From contig CAYRRR010000002.1 in NCBI GenBank assembly GCA_964426755.1, positions 1-64,000 of the forward strand: a stretch of DNA of 64,000 bases. The letters are read 5' to 3'. The first letter of the stretch is position 1. Each line of letters opens with the position of its first letter. The position numbers and the translations under genes are program-made. The notes beneath the pieces are model-generated. The model was not told the DNA's origin. It worked only from the letters and a program-made list of their open reading frames with translations, and did no database searches. This DNA comes from CAYRRR01 sp964426755. Its GTDB lineage: Bacteria > Patescibacteriota > Saccharimonadia > Saccharimonadales > JAGQNJ01. Below are positions 32,986-41,510 of this stretch, piece after piece.

Positions 32986-33765
32986 ATGAGTAGAGGTAAA
33001 TGGATAGCTACACCAGAAGTCTATGACGCAACTGGGGCAGAAATAACTATTGGCGACATTGGTTTGCCGCATGGCCTGGACTCAGAACGGATTCAGTTTA
33101 ATGTAGATGCGCTCCGACGCGGCGTAATAAGCTGGGGTGGGTATGCCGCCTTGGTTTTGGGGTCGCGAGCCGGGGAGCGAGACAAGATTGCGCCGCACGT
33201 ATCAGGTGTGAATGAGGATGGCTCAATAACCGGCGTTTCGTCTCGAACAGAACGAGCCGAACTGGCGACGAGTTCATCAGATCAGAACACATTATTAGAG
33301 AGATTGAATGTTCGCAACGGCACACTTTATGTAAAGCTAAACTCTACTGTCTTAAATGATAGAGCAACGTTAGAGGAGCAATTTGACCCTGCTTTTAAAG
33401 CTAGGCAGCTTAATCGCGCATTGAAGAAACCAATAATACATGCAGTGACGAAGCATAGCACCAGTGGTAGACTTAGGGTGTCTAATCCATTTGGTGTGGC
33501 CCTTGACGGGATGCTTCTCAGTTCATCTGTAATGAGTTATGTAGAGCGTGATCCAAGCCTTTTTATAAGTCTACTTTTATTGAATATGACAGGGCAAAAG
33601 GGTGTTATACCACTCATGAACAAAAACAGCTATGGTGTTCCTTATGGTGACACCGTGACAGATCCAGTGTTTGTTTCAATGAGGCCAACGCGAGCAATCA
33701 TGGCTGCTGGCACGCTAGCATCACAGCGACTTGTGCGGGCTACGCCTCTTAAGTCTGAATCATAA
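32986..33765 (+). CDS. Hypothetical protein, unknown function
   Basis: About 259 residues, not recognised. There are no membrane segments, signal peptide or obvious catalytic motif. It appears globular with mixed alpha/beta; the C-terminal third has GVIPLMNKNSYGVPYGDT and a basic end. No Shine-Dalgarno is present. A TTGGCG-TAATCT promoter-like pair lies just upstream, with the -10 seven bases before a GTG at 32983 and ten before the ATG at 32986. It sits between tsf and frr, where pyrH is usually found, but it has no UMP-kinase features. Confidence 0.55.
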   Translation: MSRGKWIATPEVYDATGAEITIGDIGLPHGLDSERIQFNVDALRRGVISWGGYAALVLGSRAGERDKIAPHVSGVNEDGSITGVSSRTERAELATSSSDQNTLLERLNVRNGTLYVKLNSTVLNDRATLEEQFDPAFKARQLNRALKKPIIHAVTKHSTSGRLRVSNPFGVALDGMLLSSSVMSYVERDPSLFISLLLLNMTGQKGVIPLMNKNSYGVPYGDTVTDPVFVSMRPTRAIMAAGTLASQRLVRATPLKSES

Positions 33766-33800
33766 AATATGATAAAATAAACCTACAGAAAGGGAGTTTT

Positions 33801-34364
33801 ATGGATATTAATCAAGTGGTTGAAACTACTAAAGAAAAGCTTGAAGCTACAGTTAAACGCTTTGAGGAAGAGCTAAAAAAACTCCGAACAGGTCGTGCAA
33901 GTGCAGCTATGCTTGACGGTGTTATGGTTGAAGCGTATGGCTCTCAAATGCCACTCAATCAGGTGGCAAACGTGACTGCTCCCGAGGCGCAATTACTTCA
34001 GATTACACCATTCGACCCCAATAATTTAGCGGCAATTAGTGCAGCGATTCGCGACAATCAATCGCTTGGACTGAACCCGGCTGATGATGGCCGCGTTGTG
34101 CGAGTGCCAATTCCGCCGCTCACAGAAGAACGACGACGTGAAATCACGAAACAAGTTGGTGTCAAATTAGAAGAAACTATGATCGTCATGCGCGGTATCA
34201 GACATGAAGCGCTCGATGTAATTGATGATGCGAAAAAAAATAAATCTCTTGGTGAAGATGAAGCCAAGCGCTTGTCGCAGCAAGTTGAAGATACAATGAA
34301 TAAAACTAAAGTAGCAGCTGAGGCTGTTGCCAAAAATAAAGAACAAGAAATTATGACTGTCTAG
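33801..34364 (+). CDS. frr: Ribosome recycling factor
   Basis: 187 residues, full length. It splits post-termination ribosomes with EF-G. Conserved stretches include FEEELKKLRTGRASAAMLDG, the domain II motif ITPFDPNNLAAISAAI, NPADDGRVVRVPIPPLTEERR and the helical end DEAKRLSQQVEDTMNK. AAGGGAG precedes the ATG. uppS follows, the usual frr-uppS order. Confidence 0.96.
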   Translation: MDINQVVETTKEKLEATVKRFEEELKKLRTGRASAAMLDGVMVEAYGSQMPLNQVANVTAPEAQLLQITPFDPNNLAAISAAIRDNQSLGLNPADDGRVVRVPIPPLTEERRREITKQVGVKLEETMIVMRGIRHEALDVIDDAKKNKSLGEDEAKRLSQQVEDTMNKTKVAAEAVAKNKEQEIMTV

Positions 34365-34401
34365 TCTCTGTAGAGGCTGATAGAGTTGTACAATAAATAT
34401 G

Positions 34402-35094
34402 ATGAAAGTACAGAACATCCCAGATCATGTAGGTATAATCCTGGACGGAAACCGACGTTGGGCAAAAGCGCGAGGTTTGACTACGCTTGAAGGGCATCGC
34501 AAGGGCGCAGAAGTTTTTCGGGAGGTTGCCTTGGCTGCATTTGATCGCGGCGTTTCGTATCTTAGCGCTTATATTTTTTCCACAGATAACTGGAATCGCT
34601 CAAATGAAGAGGTTTCGTATCTGATGAAGTTAGTTATTAAAGCAGTCGAACGTTATCTTGATGAATTCCATAAACGAGGCATTAAGATACTTATTATTGG
34701 TAGGCGCGACCAAGTGAGCAAAGAAGTAATAAATGCAGTTGAGAAAACAGAATTAAAGACTAAAGATAATAAAAACGGCTGCCTGGTGCTCTGTTTTAAC
34801 TATGGCGGTCATGAAGAGATTGCCGATGCGGTTAATAAAATATTGGCTGAAAATAAGCACATAACCAGAATAGAGCCCGCCTTAATTGAACAAAACTTGT
34901 ATGCACCTGAAGTGCCGTCTATTGATCTGCTGATAAGGACTTCAGGCGAACAAAGAACCAGCGGCTTTATGTTGTGGCGATCTGATTATGCCGAACTGAT
35001 CTTTAGTGATTTGCTGTGGCCTGATTATAGCGTAAGCGCACTTGATGAGGCGTTAACAGAGTATAATAAAAGACAAAGAAGGTTTGGAGGTTAA
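34402..35094 (+). CDS. uppS: Undecaprenyl diphosphate synthase (cis-prenyltransferase)
   Basis: About 230 residues; makes the C55 lipid carrier for cell-wall precursors. The catalytic LDGNRRWAKARGL has the essential Asp, and the C-terminal RTSGEQRTSGFMLWRSDYAEL holds the IPP-binding arginines. TACAAT ends seven bases before the second of two consecutive ATGs (34402), which is why that start is used; the first ATG is at 34399. The usual cdsA between uppS and rseP is missing, and rseP begins right after the stop. Confidence 0.94.
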   Translation: MKVQNIPDHVGIILDGNRRWAKARGLTTLEGHRKGAEVFREVALAAFDRGVSYLSAYIFSTDNWNRSNEEVSYLMKLVIKAVERYLDEFHKRGIKILIIGRRDQVSKEVINAVEKTELKTKDNKNGCLVLCFNYGGHEEIADAVNKILAENKHITRIEPALIEQNLYAPEVPSIDLLIRTSGEQRTSGFMLWRSDYAELIFSDLLWPDYSVSALDEALTEYNKRQRRFGG

Positions 35095-36222
35095 GTGTCT
35101 GTTATTTTGATCATTATAGGTATTTTATTATTTATAACGCTTGTTGTTTTGCATGAGTTTGGTCATTTTGTGCTTGCTCGCCGTAATGGGGTTGAGGTTG
35201 AAGAGTTTGGCATAGGCTTTCCGCCGAGAGCATGGGGTAAAAAATTAAAAAGCGGTTTACTTTTCACAATAAACTGGCTGCCGCTCGGAGGCTTTGTGCG
35301 CTTAAAAGGAGAGCATGACGCCAACAAAGAGAAGGGCAGTTATGGTGCTGCTAGCCTGTGGGCAAAGACAAAAATAATTATTGCCGGCGTGGTAGTAAAT
35401 GCATTGCTAGCTGTTTTTATATTTAGCGTGCTGGCATTAGTGGGAATACCAAAGATTCTGGACAATCAGTTTACGGTTGCGAGCGATACAAAAATAATTA
35501 GCCAAAAAGTACTGGTGGGCTTAGTTGATGATGATTCGCCGGCGGCTCAAGCCGGTCTGCAGCCTCGTGATGAACTACAGTCTATTGGAAACAGTCCGGA
35601 TGATTCTATGCAAGTCGCTAGTGCCGACAGTTTGCCAGAGATTACAAAGCAGTTTGCTGGCCAAACTGTATCTATAGTGTACAAGCGTGACGGTGAGCCA
35701 CACACGACCAAAGCTACTCTTCGCGATAAACAAGAAGTCGAAGCTAGCAAACAAAGCAATGAGCCGCTCGGCTATCTTGGAGTGGTGCCGACTGAATTAA
35801 CTCTGCAGAGGTCTACATGGTCTGCCCCAATTGTTGGCGTTGGCTTAACAAAACAGGTGGCTACTTTAACCTATAAAGGTCTTGGTAATATTGTCACGAG
35901 TTTAGTGAGGGGTGATGCAAAACAGGCCTCTAGCCAAGTGTCAGGGCCAGTGGGTGTTTTTGTGCTACTACGAGACGTTAGTGAACTGGGCTTTCAATTT
36001 ATTTTAATGATTATTGCCATCATTTCGTTGACACTAGCCATCATGAACTCGTTGCCGATCCCGGCACTTGATGGAGGACGCTTATTCGTAACCTATGTAT
36101 ACCGACTTTTGAATAAGCCACTCACCGAGAAGGCAGAAGATATGATTCACGGCATAGGTTTTATGGTGCTCATCAGCCTCTTTTTGCTTATTACTATTGT
36201 TGACGTTGGCAGGTTCTTCTAG
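35095..36222 (+). CDS. rseP: Site-2 membrane metalloprotease RseP
   Basis: 375 residues. The zinc motif HEFGH is in the first membrane segment (near residue 20). One PDZ domain lies at about 125-220 (DDDSPAAQAGLQPRDELQSI). The second metal-ligand motif PALDGGRLF is near residue 322, with three to four membrane segments overall. It cleaves transmembrane anti-sigma factors or remnant signal peptides. GTG start directly after uppS; its stop overlaps the start of the next protease gene by one base. Confidence 0.93.
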   Translation: MSVILIIIGILLFITLVVLHEFGHFVLARRNGVEVEEFGIGFPPRAWGKKLKSGLLFTINWLPLGGFVRLKGEHDANKEKGSYGAASLWAKTKIIIAGVVVNALLAVFIFSVLALVGIPKILDNQFTVASDTKIISQKVLVGLVDDDSPAAQAGLQPRDELQSIGNSPDDSMQVASADSLPEITKQFAGQTVSIVYKRDGEPHTTKATLRDKQEVEASKQSNEPLGYLGVVPTELTLQRSTWSAPIVGVGLTKQVATLTYKGLGNIVTSLVRGDAKQASSQVSGPVGVFVLLRDVSELGFQFILMIIAIISLTLAIMNSLPIPALDGGRLFVTYVYRLLNKPLTEKAEDMIHGIGFMVLISLFLLITIVDVGRFF

Positions 36223-36989
36223 TGCAGTCCGGGGTAAGGCAAGAAAATACCCTCAAACAACCTTTTTACGGACCAGTTGCGTCGTTGTTGTTAACGGTTG
36301 TCATATTTTTTGGTGCCCAAATTGTAGCTAGTTTAGTGCTTTTTGCAATTGCACAATTATTCGGCATAAAAGAACATGAGATAGAAACTTTCTTTTCGCG
36401 ATCGGTGGGGCAGTTTGTTTTTGTTTGTATCGCAAATGCTTTAATTTTAGGGTCTTTACACTGGTTAATTAAGCGAAAGAATGGCTCGTGGAAAGATTTA
36501 GGCCTAGCTTGGCCGAAACTTAATGACGCTGGACGGGCACTACTTGCATATGGCATATATATATTATTGCTTATTGTGATAACGGCTGTTGCAAAGGCAG
36601 TTTATCCAGCACTTGATATAGAACAAGAACAACAAATTGGCTTTGAGGCTAATCAGGGGATTTTGAATTTGTTGATGGCTGGTGTTAGTTTGGTTATTCT
36701 GCCGCCAATTATTGAAGAATTATTGTGTCGAGGTTTTCTGTATACCGGTCTCCGGACAAAGTTATCGGTGATTCCTTCCGCAATTATTACTAGTGTCGTT
36801 TTTGCGGTAGCACACTTACAGTTTGGCAGCGGTGCGCCGCTGCTATGGGTAGCTGCGATTGACACGTTCGTCTTATCACTGGTACTTGTATATTTACGTG
36901 AGAGTACCGGTAAACTGGCCGCGCCGATGTTGCTTCACGGTATAAAAAATGCAATCGCCTTTAGCTTGCTCTTTATTTTCGTGCAATAA
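36222..36989 (+). CDS. CPBP-family intramembrane metalloprotease
   Basis: 255 residues with about seven membrane segments. The diagnostic motifs are EELLCRGFLY (EExxxR) near residue 166, the second His in FAVAHLQFG and the third in MLLHGIKNA, as in Rce1/CAAX protease and bacteriocin-processing (CPBP) families. It starts with GTG overlapping the rseP stop. Substrates are unknown; such proteins can process prenylated or small peptide substrates or give self-immunity. Confidence 0.85.
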   Translation: MQSGVRQENTLKQPFYGPVASLLLTVVIFFGAQIVASLVLFAIAQLFGIKEHEIETFFSRSVGQFVFVCIANALILGSLHWLIKRKNGSWKDLGLAWPKLNDAGRALLAYGIYILLLIVITAVAKAVYPALDIEQEQQIGFEANQGILNLLMAGVSLVILPPIIEELLCRGFLYTGLRTKLSVIPSAIITSVVFAVAHLQFGSGAPLLWVAAIDTFVLSLVLVYLRESTGKLAAPMLLHGIKNAIAFSLLFIFVQ

Positions 36990-36993
36990 GTGG

Positions 36994-36999
36994 TATAAT
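36994..36999 (+). promoter_or_regulatory. -10 element before the proS leader peptide
   Basis: Consensus TATAAT, eight bases before the ATG of the short leader ORF. No convincing -35 is visible. Confidence 0.45.
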
Positions 37000-37007
37000 A
37001 CAAGACT

Positions 37008-37058
37008 ATGAATTGCAAAACTGTCTTCGAACTTGACGTTCCGATGCCACCCGCTTAG
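37008..37058 (+). CDS. 16-residue leader peptide rich in C-terminal prolines
   Basis: The ORF reads MNCKTVFELDVPMPPA and stops with TAG. Three prolines use CCG, CCA and CCC. The last codons form the 5' arm and loop of a terminator hairpin, so a ribosome stalled on them would block that hairpin. A proS gene lies downstream. The ORF is too short for standard gene calling; translation is inferred from the TATAAT spacing and context. Confidence 0.45.
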   Translation: MNCKTVFELDVPMPPA

Positions 37059-37070
37059 GGTGTTATTTTT
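37048..37070 (+). terminator. First terminator, overlapping the leader peptide
   Basis: CACCC (37048-37052), loop GCTTA, GGGTG (37058-37062), followed by TTATTTTT. The 5' arm is the Pro-Pro codon region of the leader ORF. Confidence 0.6.
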
Positions 37071-37098
37071 GTAATTAATTAAAATGAATGCATATAAC

Positions 37099-37122
37099 GC
37101 CCTTCAGTAACGAAGGGCTTTT
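37099..37122 (+). terminator. Second terminator-like hairpin before the gene at 37138
   Basis: GCCCTTC, loop AGTAAC, GAAGGGC, then TTTT. It lies immediately before the GGAG ribosome site of the next gene, so read-through or antitermination is needed for expression unless another promoter exists. Confidence 0.6.
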
Positions 37123-37137
37123 AAATTGGAGAAAATG

Positions 37138-37497
37138 ATGAGTCAAAATAACAAGATTGAAGAGTGGGGCGTGGGTGAGTATGCTTGGGCAGAATCTGTC
37201 GACGGGATTACGGTGGATGGTTGGCAACTCGAGACAGAAGTTGAGCTTCATGCTCATCGCTTGGCACGAAGCGTTTGTAGTGAGCAAATAAGCGTGAAAG
37301 ATTTATGGAGAGGTGTTAGATTTGCAAATGCTCTTGATAGAGAAGCGGTTGAAGTATACGGCGCAGATTTATCAGATGGCGAGCAGCAAAAAGAGCGCAT
37401 TGCGCGTCGGCTCATGCATCATGCCGGCCGGCAGGCATTGTTACTAATCAAAGACGAGACTAGGCGCGTTATTTACCGAATTAGCCATAAAATTTAG
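37138..37497 (+). CDS. Hypothetical small protein upstream of proS
   Basis: About 119 residues, unrecognised. It appears mostly helical and charged, with an acidic N-terminal half and a basic C-terminus (RRLMHHAGRQALLLIKDETRR). It has no membrane segment. The second of two consecutive ATGs (37138) is six bases from GGAG and is preferred. It lies between the leader/terminator region and proS and is probably co-transcribed with proS. Confidence 0.55.
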   Translation: MSQNNKIEEWGVGEYAWAESVDGITVDGWQLETEVELHAHRLARSVCSEQISVKDLWRGVRFANALDREAVEVYGADLSDGEQQKERIARRLMHHAGRQALLLIKDETRRVIYRISHKI

Positions 37498-37525
37498 TAC
37501 AATAAATGAAAAGAGAGGAAGAATA

Positions 37526-38785
37526 ATGAGAACATCCCAATTATTTACGAAAACTCGTAAGGAGGCACCTGCCGACGAGACAGCCAAGAACGCTCAGCTT
37601 TTGATTCGTGCAGGCTATGTGCATAAAGAAATGGCTGGTGTATACGTTTTTATGCCGCTTGGTTTACGGGTACTGGAAAACATTAAACAAATTGTCAGAG
37701 AAGAGATGGATAATGTGGGTGGTCAAGAAGTGCAAATGACTGTTTTGCAGCCTAAAGAACTGTTTGAGAAAACCGATAGATGGGATGATAAAAAAGTAGA
37801 CAACTGGTTTAAAACAAAGCTAGTCAATGGCACGGAGTTAGGTATGGGCTTAACGCACGAAGAGCCAATAGTTGATATGTTGTCAGATTACATCAGTTCT
37901 TATAAAGACCTCCCTGTGCTGGCTTATCAGATCCAGACTAAGTTTAGAAACGAACTGAGAGCTCAAGCGGGGCTATTGCGAGGGCGTGAGTTTGTTATGA
38001 AAGATATGTATAGCTTTGCGCGTACCCAAGAAGAGCATGAACAAATTTATGAGAAAGTCGCGGAAGCATACCACAAGGTTTATGAACGCCTAGGAATTGG
38101 TGATATTACCTATAGAACTTACGCTGATGGCGGTATTTTTACGCAACGGTTTAGTGATGAATTCCAGATGCTTAGTGAAATTGGAGAAGACACTATTTAT
38201 ATTGATACATCACGCAAGATTGCCGTCAATAAAGAGGTTATAGATGATGAACGGTTGAAAAATATCGATGTCAATAAAGCCGATCTTAAGGAACATAAGG
38301 CTATAGAAGTCGGTAATATTTTTCCCTTAGAAAGTAAATATACAGATGCACTGAATGTTTTCTATACAGATGCAGATGGCAGTCAACAAAAAATTATTGC
38401 CGGCTGTTACGGAATCGGTGTAAGTCGTTTGGTTGGGGCGCTAGCCGAGCATTTTGCAGACGATAAAGGTTTAGTATGGCCTGAGAATATTGCACCATTT
38501 AAAGCGGTACTTTGTACACTTAACCCTGACGAGGCGGTAGTAGGTGCGGCGGATGCTTTGTATGCCGCTCTTGAAGAGCAAGGAGTATCAATTATGTATG
38601 ATGATCGTGACGTACGTGCCGGTGAAAAACTTGCTGATGCTGATCTCTTGGGCATTCCACACCGCATCGTTATCAGTCCCAAAACGCTTGAGCGCAATCA
38701 GTACGAATATAAACATCGCACTTCATCAGTGACCAAAATGTTAAGTCGTGAAGAGCTCTATAAATTATTGGCACAAACAAACTAA
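37526..38785 (+). CDS. proS: Prolyl-tRNA synthetase, short form without editing domain
   Basis: 419 residues, class II. Motif 2 is in KFRNELRAQAGLLRGREFVMKDMYSF and motif 3 in GCYGIGVSRLVGALAEH. The anticodon-binding domain covers the last ~100 residues (VSIMYDDRDVRAGEKLADADLLG). The ~180-residue INS editing domain of the usual bacterial enzyme is missing, as in mitochondrial-like ProRS, so misacylated Ala-tRNA-Pro would need another editor. GAGAGGA precedes the ATG. Possible control by the leader peptide upstream. Confidence 0.95.
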   Translation: MRTSQLFTKTRKEAPADETAKNAQLLIRAGYVHKEMAGVYVFMPLGLRVLENIKQIVREEMDNVGGQEVQMTVLQPKELFEKTDRWDDKKVDNWFKTKLVNGTELGMGLTHEEPIVDMLSDYISSYKDLPVLAYQIQTKFRNELRAQAGLLRGREFVMKDMYSFARTQEEHEQIYEKVAEAYHKVYERLGIGDITYRTYADGGIFTQRFSDEFQMLSEIGEDTIYIDTSRKIAVNKEVIDDERLKNIDVNKADLKEHKAIEVGNIFPLESKYTDALNVFYTDADGSQQKIIAGCYGIGVSRLVGALAEHFADDKGLVWPENIAPFKAVLCTLNPDEAVVGAADALYAALEEQGVSIMYDDRDVRAGEKLADADLLGIPHRIVISPKTLERNQYEYKHRTSSVTKMLSREELYKLLAQTN

Positions 38786-38797
38786 GGTTGCTATAAT
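38768..38797 (+). promoter_or_regulatory. Promoter of greA
   Basis: TTGGCA (38768-38773), 18-base spacer, TATAAT (38792-38797), overlapping the end of proS and giving a leader of about 70 bases. Confidence 0.55.
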
Positions 38798-38870
38798 ACA
38801 GGCAAATCACTGATAACATCAAAGACCTATCAGATTGAATTGTTCAGAAAGACAGTGAGGTAATTAGAGT

Positions 38871-39332
38871 ATGAAAAAACAATTTCATTTAACTAAAGAA
38901 GGTATTGCAGAACTAAAGGCAGAACTAAAGGCATTGCAAGCCGAGCGTGTTCCGATTGCTGAACGCATTAAGACAGCCCGTGAGTTTGGTGACTTAGCTG
39001 AAAATGCGGAATACACCGCTGCAAGGGCTGAGCAGGAGCAAACCGAAGGTCGCATAGCGGAAATCGAGCATATTTTACAAAACGTTAAAGTCATACACAA
39101 ACCGACAGGTGATAGTAAGGTTCAGTTGGGCTCAAATGTGAAGCTTAAAAGTGCTGACGGTAAAACAAAAGAGTTTCAAGTGGTTGGTACGGTTGAAGCT
39201 GATCCGATGAATGGCAAGATCTCTGATGAGTCTCCTATTGGTAAGGCGTTATTGGGCAAAAAAGAGGGCGATGAAGTAGAGATTAAAACACCAGCTGAAA
39301 CCTCTGCATACGTGATTATTGAAATAGGTTAG
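38871..39332 (+). CDS. greA: Transcription elongation factor GreA
   Basis: 153 residues. The N-terminal coiled-coil finger enters the RNA polymerase channel; its tip has the acidic pair in EFGDLAENAEY (near residues 41-51). The C-terminal FKBP-like domain has GSNVKLKSADGKTKEF and ISDESPIGKALLGKKEGDEV. It rescues backtracked polymerase by stimulating RNA cleavage. lysS starts five bases after its stop, an order seen in several bacteria. Confidence 0.95.
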   Translation: MKKQFHLTKEGIAELKAELKALQAERVPIAERIKTAREFGDLAENAEYTAARAEQEQTEGRIAEIEHILQNVKVIHKPTGDSKVQLGSNVKLKSADGKTKEFQVVGTVEADPMNGKISDESPIGKALLGKKEGDEVEIKTPAETSAYVIIEIG

Positions 39333-39336
39333 ATTT

Positions 39337-40899
39337 ATGTCTGACAATTCAAATAAAAGATATTGGCTGACAACCGTTGTCGAGCAAATAGCCAAAGAAT
39401 ACCCAAATGGTACGCTTGTCGTGGCAAGTGGTATTTCTCCGTCTGCTAGTTATCATATCGGCCATTTTCGAGAAGTATTGACTGCTGATGGTCTAGCATG
39501 GGGACTGCGAAGGCTTGGGCGAGAAGTTCGCCACATCCACTTTGTTGATAATTTTGATCCATTACGAAAGCGCTATCATTTTTTGCCCAAATCGTACGAC
39601 CAGTATGTCGGCTGGCCTATTTGTCTTGTTCCAGCTCCAGATGGTAGTGAGAAGAGCTATGCTACGTACTTTAGTGAAGAGTTTCAGAAGCGTGCTTCTG
39701 AGATGGGTATTGATATGGAAGTTGTTTACAGCTACGAAGACCAATACAAAAGTGGCAAAATGGTGCCGTATATTGAAGCAGCCTTGGCGCACGGTCCAGA
39801 AATTCGAGATATTTTTAAACGAGTAGCTAATAGAGATTTGTCAGATGATTGGATGCCGATCCAAATACTATCAGACAATAAAAGCTTTAACGAATGGCGC
39901 TATAAGGCCATTGATACAAGTAAAAAGACTATCGCTTACATTGACAAAAACGGTCAAGAAGGAGAGGTTAGCTATCAAGACGGTCGGGTAAAACTTAACT
40001 GGCGGCTTGATTGGCCGGCGCGCTGGGCATTATGGAATGTAGATGTTGAACCATATGGCAAAGAGCATGCGACAAAGGGTGGAAGTTACGATACGGGCGC
40101 TGAATTTGTAAAAACAGTTTTTAAGGCAAAAGCGCCGTTTCCGTTGCCTTACGACACGATTAATATGGCGGGTGACAATAAAAAAATGAGCAGCTCGCTA
40201 GGGAACGTAGTAACGCCGGCTGAAGCTCTTGAAATTATGCCGCCAGAAGTTTTACGTTATTTCGTATATCGCAATTTACCAAGGCGAGTGCTTTATTTTG
40301 ATAGTGGCCTCGGTCTATACAACCTGATTGATGAATTCAGCAAAGTTGAAGAAGCTGTAGAGTCGGGCAATACGCATGAGTTTGCGGAAGCGTACAATGT
40401 ATCAACTGCTATTTCATCACAGCGAACGATAACAAGCATACCATTTAACCATTTGGTAAGCGTATTCCAGGCAGCTCAAGGTAATGAAGAGGAAATAGTA
40501 GCTATTTTGAAGCGAACCGGGTACGGTGACGTTGTCTCGACTCACGCAGAGGTGCTCAAGCGTGAAATCCCCTATGTTGCCAACTGGCTAGAGAAGTACG
40601 CGCCTGATAGCGTAAAATTTGTTGTTCAAGATGCGCTGCCAAAGGTTGAACTGAGCGAAGCGCAGAAACAATTTGCGCAAATACTTGCTGACAAGCTCGT
40701 TGCTATGCAAGATATCGACGGTCAAACAATGCATGAGACAATATACGCAGCCAAAGAAGAGGCTGACCTGCAGCCGGGTGAGGCATTTAAGGCGCTGTAT
40801 CGTTTAATTCTAGACAAAGATTCTGGCCCAAAGGCCGGTTGGTTTTTGGCCTCGCTTGATAAAGGATGGCTGATTAAACGTCTTAAGCAAGAGGTATAA
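39337..40899 (+). CDS. lysS: Class I lysyl-tRNA synthetase
   Basis: 520 residues. It is a class I enzyme: HIGH at residues 40-43 (ASYHIGHFREV) and a KMSSS loop in DNKKMSSSLGNV. It has no class II motifs. This LysRS1 form is usual in archaea and found in some bacteria (spirochaetes, alphaproteobacteria, others) in place of the class II enzyme. The C-terminal helical domain (about 350-520) binds the anticodon stem. No class II lysS is seen in the window. msrA follows. Confidence 0.93.
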   Translation: MSDNSNKRYWLTTVVEQIAKEYPNGTLVVASGISPSASYHIGHFREVLTADGLAWGLRRLGREVRHIHFVDNFDPLRKRYHFLPKSYDQYVGWPICLVPAPDGSEKSYATYFSEEFQKRASEMGIDMEVVYSYEDQYKSGKMVPYIEAALAHGPEIRDIFKRVANRDLSDDWMPIQILSDNKSFNEWRYKAIDTSKKTIAYIDKNGQEGEVSYQDGRVKLNWRLDWPARWALWNVDVEPYGKEHATKGGSYDTGAEFVKTVFKAKAPFPLPYDTINMAGDNKKMSSSLGNVVTPAEALEIMPPEVLRYFVYRNLPRRVLYFDSGLGLYNLIDEFSKVEEAVESGNTHEFAEAYNVSTAISSQRTITSIPFNHLVSVFQAAQGNEEEIVAILKRTGYGDVVSTHAEVLKREIPYVANWLEKYAPDSVKFVVQDALPKVELSEAQKQFAQILADKLVAMQDIDGQTMHETIYAAKEEADLQPGEAFKALYRLILDKDSGPKAGWFLASLDKGWLIKRLKQEV

Positions 40900-40939
40900 G
40901 CATATAGCAAATATATCGCTTGTGACATAAGGAGGACCT

Positions 40940-41458
40940 ATGAAGGCAACACTAGCAGGAGGGTGCTTTTGGTGTTTGGAGGCAGCATATCAATTAATTG
41001 AGGGTGTAAAAAAAGTTGTACCTGGGTATGCTGGTGGAGCGTTTGAAAATCCATCATATCAGCAAGTATGTACGGGTGAGACAGGTCATGCAGAGGCGGT
41101 GCAAATTACCTATGACGAGCAAGTCCTAAGCTATCAAGATATACTGGATATTTTTTGGACTATTCATGATCCAACAACCTTAAACAGACAGGGTAATGAC
41201 ATAGGATCACAATATCGGTCTATTATTTTGTACGCAAATAATGAGCAAAAGCGGCAAGCCGAGCGGTCACGCAAACAAGTACAAAAAATTTGGGAAGATC
41301 CGGTGGTTACAGAAATTAAACCACTTGAAAAGTTTTATGAAGCAGAGCCGGAACACCACGATTACTTTAAAAAACACCCTAATCAGACGTACTGTCAGGT
41401 GGTAATAAATCCAAAACTAGAAAAGCTGCGCCAAAAGTTTATAGCTAAACTCAAATAA
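40940..41458 (+). CDS. msrA: Peptide methionine-S-sulfoxide reductase
   Basis: 172 residues, stand-alone MsrA. The catalytic Cys is in AGGCFWCLEAAYQ (near residue 10). GYAGG, TGHAEAVQI and PTTLNRQGNDIGSQYRS are classic. It repairs oxidised Met. AAGGAGG is well placed before the ATG. The heliorhodopsin gene follows on the same strand; both could relate to light or oxidative stress, but this is only positional. Confidence 0.95.
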   Translation: MKATLAGGCFWCLEAAYQLIEGVKKVVPGYAGGAFENPSYQQVCTGETGHAEAVQITYDEQVLSYQDILDIFWTIHDPTTLNRQGNDIGSQYRSIILYANNEQKRQAERSRKQVQKIWEDPVVTEIKPLEKFYEAEPEHHDYFKKHPNQTYCQVVINPKLEKLRQKFIAKLK

Positions 41459-41475
41459 TTTTTACTTTATAACGG

Positions 41476-41504
41476 CTGGCAAAGTGCAGAGATAATGATA
41501 CAGT
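41476..41504 (+). promoter_or_regulatory. Promoter of the heliorhodopsin gene, leaderless geometry
   Basis: CTGGCA (41476-41481), 17-base spacer, TACAGT (41499-41504), six bases before the ATG at 41511. No Shine-Dalgarno. Confidence 0.45.
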
Positions 41505-41510
41505 TAAGAT

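Noticed and set aside
32986..33765. pyrH (UMP kinase) based on position
   Set aside because: No amino-acid-kinase glycine-rich motifs are present in the protein.
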